Shown piece by piece: positions 1-4,713 of a stretch of 13,757 nucleotides of DNA. The stretch is taken from NCBI GenBank assembly GCA_018896395.1, contig JAHIMN010000263.1, positions 1-13,757 of the forward strand, in the 5' to 3' direction. Position 1 is the first letter of the stretch, and each line of letters opens with the position of its first letter. A model generated the notes under the pieces. It searched no databases, was not told the DNA's origin, and saw only the letters and a list, made by a program, of their open reading frames with translations. This DNA is from Verrucomicrobiota bacterium (GTDB taxonomy: Bacteria; Verrucomicrobiota; Kiritimatiellia; JAAZAB01). Position numbers and translations under genes: made by a program.

Positions 1-52
1 CGAGCGCGCAAAACGATTCGGGAAATAAAACAAACAGAAAGGAAGAAAAATC

Positions 53-499
53 ATGAAATCAGTTGAACAGTTAATGAAGGAACAGGCCGAAGTTGTGACC
101 GAAATCGCAGAGGCAAAGAAGGCCGTTGCCGAAATTGAAGCAGCCGGCGACACGACCGCAAAAGGTCTTGACGCGCACGGGCGCGCCACGTCACGGCTTG
201 CGATCCTGGAGCGCCGCCAGGGCGAAATCGAAGCGGCGATCATGCCGGCCAAGCGGGCAGAGGCAAGCGCAAGGGTTGAAAAGTTGCAGGCGGACTACAA
301 CGCCGCTTTCGCCAATCGCGAGAAAATCATGGCTGAATGCCGTGAAAAAATCGAGGCATGGTACGACTATCCGGGAGGACTGGGTCCGCTAACCCGAGCG
401 CTGGCAAATGCAAAACCTGTCCGCGAAGCCAACATTGCGGCGATGACGCTGAACGATCAACTGATGGGCGCGCAAACGCATCTACGGGCATTGAAATAA
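53..499 (+). CDS. Coiled-coil protein of unknown function (phage-type)
   Basis: The product has 148 residues, with no signal peptide and no membrane segment. Residues 1-115 are almost all charged and Ala-rich helix (many Glu, Lys, Ala and Arg), as expected for a long coiled coil. A short less regular stretch around residues 103-112 contains the motif WYDYPGGLGP, and a second helix closes the protein. The start is supported by an AGAAAGGA ribosome-binding site about 10 bases upstream. I do not recognise the family. Its place at the head of a run of small phage-like genes suggests an early or accessory phage protein. The + strand frame at 126-392 and the - strand frame at 457-771 overlap it but read as shadows. 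Confidence 0.75.
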   Translation: MKSVEQLMKEQAEVVTEIAEAKKAVAEIEAAGDTTAKGLDAHGRATSRLAILERRQGEIEAAIMPAKRAEASARVEKLQADYNAAFANREKIMAECREKIEAWYDYPGGLGPLTRALANAKPVREANIAAMTLNDQLMGAQTHLRALK

Positions 500-656
500 T
501 TTCCGCGCGCGAGGTGCACGCAAAGTTTCAACGGAGCTCTGGTCCCTGTCAAAAATGCACCAGGCCAGAAACGAGTGCAGCGCTCCTTTTCACGCCGCGC
601 CAGCCGGCGACTGCACAAGCTGGCAGATTTTACCATGTAATCGAAAGGAAAAAAAC

Positions 657-890
657 ATGACGACGAAAGCCGAATTGAGAGAATGTCGGAGGCAATGCCT
701 GGATGAAATTTATATGGCGAAATATGAGTTTGCCAAGACGCTACGCTATGTATTGCCCGGCGCGCCCGCAAAGACGCTCGAAGCTATGGCCGCACTTGCT
801 CCAGACGTGGCAAAAGAAATCCGGCATTGGGAACGCAAGCGCCGCCACTATGGCCGGCTCTTAATGAAACCGCGCGCCCGAAAAACTTGA
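657..890 (+). CDS. Small basic protein of unknown function
   Basis: The product has 77 residues and starts MTTKAELREC. A longer frame opens at 555, but the ATG at 657 is preceded by a clear GAAAGGA ribosome-binding site about 7 bases upstream, whereas the sequence upstream reads like non-coding DNA; I therefore choose the inner start. The protein is helical and strongly basic near its end (WERKRRHYGR and a tail rich in Arg and Lys), which would suit nucleic acid binding, but no named motif is visible. It has two Cys residues near the N-terminus (C10 and C14). It follows the coiled-coil gene after a 157-bp gap in which I see no gene. Function unknown. Confidence 0.65.
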   Translation: MTTKAELRECRRQCLDEIYMAKYEFAKTLRYVLPGAPAKTLEAMAALAPDVAKEIRHWERKRRHYGRLLMKPRARKT

Positions 891-1016
891 CCAATGCAAA
901 AGCCGATTTTCCGCCATGCCAGGTCAAGGGCCGATTGGTTTTGACGCGCCACGGGCGATCATAGGGCATGTTTTTTCCGCCGGTTAAGTCAAAAACGGGA
1001 AAAATGAGATATTGAC
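891..1016. other. Short intergenic stretch before the TSCPD gene
   Basis: No gene is visible. Just before the TSCPD start lies an ATG-AGA-TAT-TGA minimal frame whose stop sits 1 base before the ATG at 1017. This could couple translation, but it may be chance. No convincing promoter or strong ribosome-binding site is seen. Confidence 0.3.
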
Positions 1017-1391
1017 ATGAAAACCAGAATGCCGATAACGCGCCAGAGCGTGACGCACAAGGCCGTCATCCATGCGGCAGAAGGCCGGATCAAGTTTTTC
1101 ATCGTGGTGGGCATTTACGAGAACGGCCTGCCCGGCGAGCTTTTTATCACATGCGACGAAACCGGGAGCACGCTGGACGGATTCGCAGATTCCTGGGCGA
1201 TTGCCATATCCATGCTGTTGCAGACCGGCACGACGCTGGCCCAGCTTGTGGAAAAATTCGCATACCAAGGATTTGAACCGTCAGGGCTGACCGATTGCCC
1301 CGAGGTACGGCACGCCCGATCCCCGGTGGATTATTGCGTTCGATGGATGGAGGCCGAATTCGGGACGCATACCGGAGAAAATCCGTCATGA
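1017..1391 (+). CDS. Stand-alone TSCPD domain protein (NrdJ C-terminal-domain-like)
   Basis: The product has 124 residues. From about residue 18 to 116 it follows, in order, the C-terminal TSCPD-type domain of B12-dependent (class II) ribonucleotide reductase: a beta segment ending VVGIYENGLPGELFI, then GSTLDGFADSWAIAISMLLQ, then LVEKFAYQGFEPSG, then the closing VDYCVRWMEAEF. Such domains also occur as separate small genes in phages and bacteria. The role of the isolated domain is not settled; regulation or replacement of reductase function in nucleotide supply is an inference. The Cys-rich tail usual at the end of full-length reductases is absent here, but the next gene, overlapping by ATGA, is itself Cys-rich. 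The ribosome-binding site is weak. Confidence 0.8.
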   Translation: MKTRMPITRQSVTHKAVIHAAEGRIKFFIVVGIYENGLPGELFITCDETGSTLDGFADSWAIAISMLLQTGTTLAQLVEKFAYQGFEPSGLTDCPEVRHARSPVDYCVRWMEAEFGTHTGENPS

Positions 1392-1573
1392 AGGTTTTAC
1401 GGCCACTCAAAGCAATGCGGATGAAGTGTCTTGATTGCTGTTGTGGGCAGGTTGTCGAGGTCCGGCTTTGCAAGGCCAAGGATTGCACGCTATGGCCCTA
1501 CCGCATGGGCAAACGCCCGGAGGCAGGCGAAGACACGGAAAGCGCGGGTTACGTCGAAAAACCTAACGGCTGA
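1388..1573 (+). CDS. Cys-rich small protein, putative zinc-binding (phage-type)
   Basis: The product has 61 residues. The start ATG overlaps the stop of the TSCPD gene (ATGA at 1388-1391), so the two are probably translationally coupled. Cysteines at residues 14, 17, 18, 19, 28 and 33 form the pattern KCLDCCCGQ ... LCKAKDCTLWPYRMGK. This is a recurrent small phage and prophage protein type in which a first Cys cluster is followed by a CxxxxC pair and a WPYRxGK motif; I know it by pattern and not by function. Metal binding, probably zinc, is inferred from the Cys spacing. A longer frame opens at 1295, but the coupled ATG is the better start. The last 20 residues are polar and probably disordered. 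Confidence 0.7.
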   Translation: MKVLRPLKAMRMKCLDCCCGQVVEVRLCKAKDCTLWPYRMGKRPEAGEDTESAGYVEKPNG

Positions 1574-1610
1574 GGGGGTTTATTGAATTCCTGGGCATTG
1601 TAGAGGCATA

Positions 1611-2147
1611 ATGACAACCACACTCCCACCGCTCCCGGCATTGCGACACCTGGGCGACCTGGCGGACCGACTGCCGACCGTAGTTATTGATACCCGAGAG
1701 CAGGAGCCCTTGCCGATCCGCCGGCTGCCGGTCATCCGGGCCGGGTTGTATTCCGGCGATTATTCCGTTGCGGGCCTGGAGGTTGTTTTCGCGGTAGAAC
1801 GCAAGCGCATTGACGACCTGGTGGGGTGCTGCGCCGGATCAAACCGGGAACGCTTTGAACATGAGCTCCACAGATTGCGCGGCATGAAATTCAAACGCCT
1901 ATTGATCATAGGCACCAGGTCCGAGATCGAACGCGGGGAATACCGGAGCAAGATCACCCCGGCGTCAGTCCTGGGCACCCTGGCCGCGTTTGAGATCCGC
2001 TATGACATCCCGGTTGTCTGGGCCAGCACGCCGGATGAAGGCGCCGCGCTTGTCGAACGCTGGGCCTGGTATTTCGCCAGGGAGCACGTCGAACAGGTGA
2101 ACGGGCTATTCCGAAAAGCCGCCATACCAACGCCCGCGACCGCGTGA
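1611..2147 (+). CDS. ERCC4 (XPF/MUS81-type) nuclease domain protein
   Basis: The product has 178 residues. The ERCC4 nuclease core is complete: VVIDTREQEP at residues 24-33, GDYS at 49-52, and VERKRIDDL at 62-70. This gives the GD ... ERKxxxD catalytic signature, with D27, D50, E63, R64 and K65 as metal-binding or catalytic candidates. The rest (residues 72-160) completes the Rossmann-like nuclease fold with SNRERFEHELHRL and FEIRYDIPVVWA segments. No helix-hairpin-helix tail or helicase is attached, so this is the short phage-type form, expected to cut branched or flapped DNA during replication or recombination. An AGAGG ribosome-binding site lies just upstream of the ATG. A terminator follows 43 bases after the stop codon, which marks the end of this gene run. 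Confidence 0.87.
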   Translation: MTTTLPPLPALRHLGDLADRLPTVVIDTREQEPLPIRRLPVIRAGLYSGDYSVAGLEVVFAVERKRIDDLVGCCAGSNRERFEHELHRLRGMKFKRLLIIGTRSEIERGEYRSKITPASVLGTLAAFEIRYDIPVVWASTPDEGAALVERWAWYFAREHVEQVNGLFRKAAIPTPATA

Positions 2148-2189
2148 GATCGTTGCCCCTGGGCGATCCTGGCCGGTGTTTTTTTCATC

Positions 2190-2213
2190 CCGTGACCGAT
2201 AATCACGGTTTTT
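2190..2213 (+). terminator. Rho-independent terminator after the ERCC4 gene
   Basis: A perfect 6-bp stem CCGTGA (2190-2195) / TCACGG (2203-2208) with a 7-base loop is followed directly by five T residues. It lies 43 bases beyond the ERCC4 stop codon on the same strand. The stem is short, so efficiency may be moderate. Confidence 0.6.
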
Positions 2214-2216
2214 CTA

Positions 2217-2400
2217 TTATCTGGACATTACCAACTTGCGCGGGAAGGCGGCGACCGTCAGGCCCAGCGCCATGATCCCCGCCAGCGCCATTAACGCCGT
2301 CAGGATTGCCACTCCCAGCGCCTATCGCCCCCGGGCCATACCTTGACACCACCGGCGGGAGATAGGGCTTTTTTGCGGTCATAATACACATGCTACGCAT
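2217..2400 (-). pseudogene. Probable frameshifted small membrane protein
   Basis: Two adjoining frames on the - strand read as one small protein. The first begins at 2400 (MRSMCIMTAKKPYLPPVV) and, in its own frame, runs on as a Gly- and Asp-rich nonsense-like stretch. The frame one base further on, from about 2316 down, encodes a clean hydrophobic helix (VAILTALMALAGIMALGLTV), then a basic FPRKLVMSR tail, and stops at 2217-2219. Dropping one base in the three-base run at 2314-2316 would give a continuous protein of about 59 residues with one membrane segment. It may be a decayed gene, a sequencing or assembly indel, or a programmed shift. A GTG start inside the second frame would give a 31-residue membrane peptide. 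Function unknown; a holin-like role is only a guess from size. Confidence 0.3.
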
Positions 2401-2657
2401 TTTGCTATCAGGTGTCCGGGCAAGGATTCTAAAGTCAGACGAAAGAAGTCAAGCGGTAGGATTTACAGTTGATTGCAGGTGATCAAAAATCAGCAAACGC
2501 ATTTTTTTGCGACTTTTTTGAGGATAAAATTGAATCGTTTTTCAGACATAACCCGTTGATTTTTTCTGCTACACCCCCTGCTACTTGTCAAACCTATTCA
2601 CAGCCGTTTATGTCGTAGCAAACCCCTTATTTAACGGGGTTTATGATAGTTTTTCAC
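2401..2657. other. Gene-free element end with palindromes (candidate attachment region)
   Basis: I see no gene here. The stretch is AT-richer than its surroundings and full of small repeats. A direct repeat CTGCTAC occurs at 2566-2572 and 2578-2584, with an inverted partner GTAGCA at 2615-2620. An inverted repeat AAACCCC / GGGGTTT lies at 2620-2626 and 2636-2642. A 17-base segment at 2475-2491 matches 13 of 17 bases of the tRNA segment on the other strand that spans the anticodon loop. This layout resembles the arm and core sites beside a tyrosine-integrase attachment site; the assignment is inference. Confidence 0.35.
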
Positions 2658-2697
2658 GATTACAAATCACCTGCTCTGCCGACTGAGCTAAGCTGGC
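2658..2697 (-). tRNA. 5' half of tRNA-Thr (UGU), truncated at the anticodon arm
   Basis: Read on the - strand from 2697, the sequence follows a tRNA exactly: 7-base acceptor strand GCCAGCT, then TA, D-stem GCTC / GAGC with loop AGTCGGCA, A26, anticodon 5' stem GGTGA, and loop TTTGTAA with anticodon TGT (threonine). After the next two bases (TC) the identity ends. The 3' side of the anticodon stem should read TCACC but reads TCGTG, and no variable loop, T-arm or acceptor 3' strand follows. The gene is therefore a half copy and cannot give a functional tRNA from here. The break is where integrases often recombine, so this is best read as an att junction. Confidence 0.75.
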
Positions 2698-2775
2698 CGA
2701 GACAAGAGCTGTGCCGGTTGCACGCGACAGACGGAAGCAAGGTTACAATCTTCGGGAGGGGCAAGCAATCTCAAT

Positions 2776-4488
2776 TTAAGTCGCCGCGCGAACGGCGGTG
2801 GACCGGGCAACGATCAAGAGGCGCAGCCAATGTTCGGGATGAATAACGCGCGGCACACAGATAATGCCCAGCGCTTCCGGCCAGCGCATTTGCTTCGGAT
2901 CCTGGCCAAGAATGACAATCCCGAGTCGGGGGCATAATTCACGCAGAGCTTTCAGCAGATTGTGCGCGTCCTCGCCCATGATGTTTTTTTCCATGACCAG
3001 GACATCCAATTCCCGGTTTCGTTCCACACTGGCGAGAATCGAAACGACATTCGCTTTGCGATCAATCCGGGCGCCGATACTCAACAGTTTTGTTTCGAGC
3101 ATATCCAGCTCGTGACCCGGCCCGGCCAGCATGACCCGCCACCGCGCCAGCAAGTCTGTGATTTGGTCAGCGGAAAGCCGACCAGCCGGCTCCATATCCG
3201 ACCGCGTATCCAAATGCGGCAGGCAGACGCGGTAGACACATAACCCGCCCGCGGCCGAAAGCTGATCCAGATGACCATGCGCCTCTTCCACGATCGTCCT
3301 GACCACCGAATAAATGACGCCACCCTCATCGGCCACCGGCGCCACCTGTTGTGTCGGCAAGGCAAACTCCGTCGGTGGGGCCGATTCTCCGGAAATCAAA
3401 ATGACGGCCGCATACTGGTCGCCGACATCCAGCAGGGGGCCCTGCCCCGGCCGGTTCAGGGAAATCGTCACCGTGCCGGGGCGCGACTGCGCATCGGCCG
3501 CCAGAAGGCCCAGGTTCAGGACCACCTGTTCAACCTGGGCTGGCGCCAGCGGCACGGCTGAATACGAACCCTGGATCGTCGGCTTCACGGTCCATTCGGG
3601 GGAGAGCGCAATGCGCAGTAAGGCGGAGGCCTCCGCCACATTGCCGGCCAGGTTTTCGCTGGGCCTGCCTTCCGCCCCGGAGCGGCTCAATTCCAACAAC
3701 TGGCGGGACAGCACCACGCCCTTCTGCGTTTCTTCGGCAATGACCGTCAATGACCGTTTCAGGTTCTCCGGATCCATGCCAAAGCGCTGAAGGAGCGTGG
3801 CATGTCCGGAAATCGCGCACAGGATATTGTTAAAATCGTGGGCCACCCCTGCCGCAAGCCGCCCGATAATCTGAAGCTGGGCAATCTGGCGTTTGCGGAT
3901 TTCCTGGGAATGATGGGCAGTGATATCGCTGATCAGAATCAACATCAAACCTTCCGAGGGCTGGGAACGGAAGCGCAGGGTGCGCAGACCGTGGCTATAA
4001 ACGCAATCCTTTTCAATTTCACGAGACTGAAACGGATCCAGGAGCTGATGCATGTCTTGTTCCGTCAAGCAGGCAAAAACGTCGCAGAGCATGACCGTCT
4101 TACGGGATGGTAGGGCATGCGGGACCAACTGCCGGGCCGCCGGATTGGATCCCCGCACATGGCCCTTGCCGTCAATGGCCAATAAGCCATCGCTCAGGTA
4201 ATCCATGGTATCCACGAACCGGCCAATCCGGCGGCGGCCTTCGATTTCGGCGGTTGACCGGATGGCCCACAAGCCCAGGGCGCCGGCCAGAAACATGCAT
4301 CCCATCGTCAGCGCCCAGATGGCAATGCTCAGTTGCTTAATCGTCTCGGCGGCAGTTTGCTCCGCAATCTGATCCTGGAGGTAGGAAATAATTGTTATGG
4401 AGGCCACGGCAACGATCGCAAACAGGATGATAATCAGAACGGCATAGCGCCACGCGCTTTTGGGAAGGAAGGTCATGAGAAAAGGCAA
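2776..4488 (-). CDS. Degenerate membrane-bound hybrid histidine kinase (probable pseudokinase)
   Basis: The product has up to 570 residues. Two membrane helices (about 15-36 and 55-76) flank a short extracytoplasmic loop. A PAS-like domain (about 88-190) and an H-box AAGVAHDFNN with H217 follow, then a dimerisation helix pair to about 270. The ATPase domain (about 275-425) keeps the general order but has lost its key residues: the N-box reads NLGLLAADA without the usual Asn before the acidic residue, no DxGxG is found, and the G2 region lacks a GxGxG run. A receiver-like domain (about 449-565) has Glu at the expected phospho-Asp place (E500 in LVMEKNIMG). It is probably a sensor or scaffold without normal kinase activity. 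The first start codon is TTG at 4488; an ATG four codons later (4474-4476) is equally possible, and neither has a good ribosome-binding site. Confidence 0.8.
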   Translation of the reverse strand: MPFLMTFLPKSAWRYAVLIIILFAIVAVASITIISYLQDQIAEQTAAETIKQLSIAIWALTMGCMFLAGALGLWAIRSTAEIEGRRRIGRFVDTMDYLSDGLLAIDGKGHVRGSNPAARQLVPHALPSRKTVMLCDVFACLTEQDMHQLLDPFQSREIEKDCVYSHGLRTLRFRSQPSEGLMLILISDITAHHSQEIRKRQIAQLQIIGRLAAGVAHDFNNILCAISGHATLLQRFGMDPENLKRSLTVIAEETQKGVVLSRQLLELSRSGAEGRPSENLAGNVAEASALLRIALSPEWTVKPTIQGSYSAVPLAPAQVEQVVLNLGLLAADAQSRPGTVTISLNRPGQGPLLDVGDQYAAVILISGESAPPTEFALPTQQVAPVADEGGVIYSVVRTIVEEAHGHLDQLSAAGGLCVYRVCLPHLDTRSDMEPAGRLSADQITDLLARWRVMLAGPGHELDMLETKLLSIGARIDRKANVVSILASVERNRELDVLVMEKNIMGEDAHNLLKALRELCPRLGIVILGQDPKQMRWPEALGIICVPRVIHPEHWLRLLIVARSTAVRAAT

Positions 4489-4493
4489 TTACT

Positions 4494-4525
4494 CAGTGTT
4501 CAGTGTTCAGGGTTCAGGGTTCAGG
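4494..4525. repeat. 7-bp tandem repeat array (CAGTGTT / CAGGGTT words)
   Basis: Four consecutive heptads read CAGTGTT, CAGTGTT, CAGGGTT, CAGGGTT, plus a partial CAGG. They lie just upstream of the kinase-like gene start. On the coding strand they read as TGAACCC and TGAACAC words. This is one of several 7-bp arrays in this window. Confidence 0.85.
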
Positions 4526-4570
4526 AAATTCATGAGAGGAGGCGCCATAATCCTCGCCACTACTCATGTT

Positions 4571-4644
4571 GTCATCCAGAGCGAAGCGAAGGATCTCGAC
4601 CCCGGCTGACCGGTCTTGAGATTCCTCGCTACGCTCGGAATGAC
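4571..4644. repeat. Inverted repeat of the 'HPERSEGS' intergenic palindrome family
   Basis: A left arm at 4571-4597 pairs with a right arm at 4618-4644 over 27 bases with five mismatches, separated by 20 bases. Translated on + it gives the well-known artefact motif CHPERSEGS ... EIPRYARNDK, produced by dispersed palindromes in many bacterial genomes. It lies in the secretin/kinase gap and would fold into a long RNA hairpin between the two genes. It is non-coding; the frame over it at 4333-4686 should not be annotated as a protein. Confidence 0.85.
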
Positions 4645-4713
4645 AAACGGCTAAACATGCTACATTACTTATGCCGCTGTGTATGAAATACTCGTCTTGC
4701 AGTTACCGCATCA

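Larger units (their letters stand above)
1..2657. mobile_element. Right-hand part of an integrated phage or phage-like element
   Basis: The segment holds five short, tightly arranged + strand genes of phage character: coiled-coil protein, small basic protein, TSCPD domain, Cys-rich protein and ERCC4 nuclease. A gene-poor end rich in palindromes follows. It stops where a truncated tRNA-Thr(UGU) begins at 2658, after which every gene is on the - strand and of chromosomal type. Integration at tRNA anticodon loops is the usual habit of tyrosine-integrase elements. The left end and any integrase lie outside the window. Inference: a prophage or an integrative element. No structural phage gene is visible, so a satellite, an integrated plasmid or a misassembly cannot be excluded. 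Confidence 0.55.

Noticed and set aside
457..771. A 104-residue frame on - across the first element genes
   Set aside because: It overlaps two + genes with good ribosome-binding sites and has no motif or start signal of its own.
2560..2697. A group I intron inserted in the tRNA-Thr anticodon loop
   Set aside because: The tRNA 3' half is not found downstream within the element DNA visible here, and I see no conserved P, Q, R, S intron core. An att junction explains the break better.
2643..2846. A 67-residue frame on + over the tRNA half
   Set aside because: It runs over the tRNA fragment and the 3' end of the kinase-like gene and shows no protein-like features.
4333..4686. Protein with HPERSEGS motif
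   Set aside because: The motif is the translation of a non-coding palindrome, and the frame also covers the antisense of the kinase-like gene.
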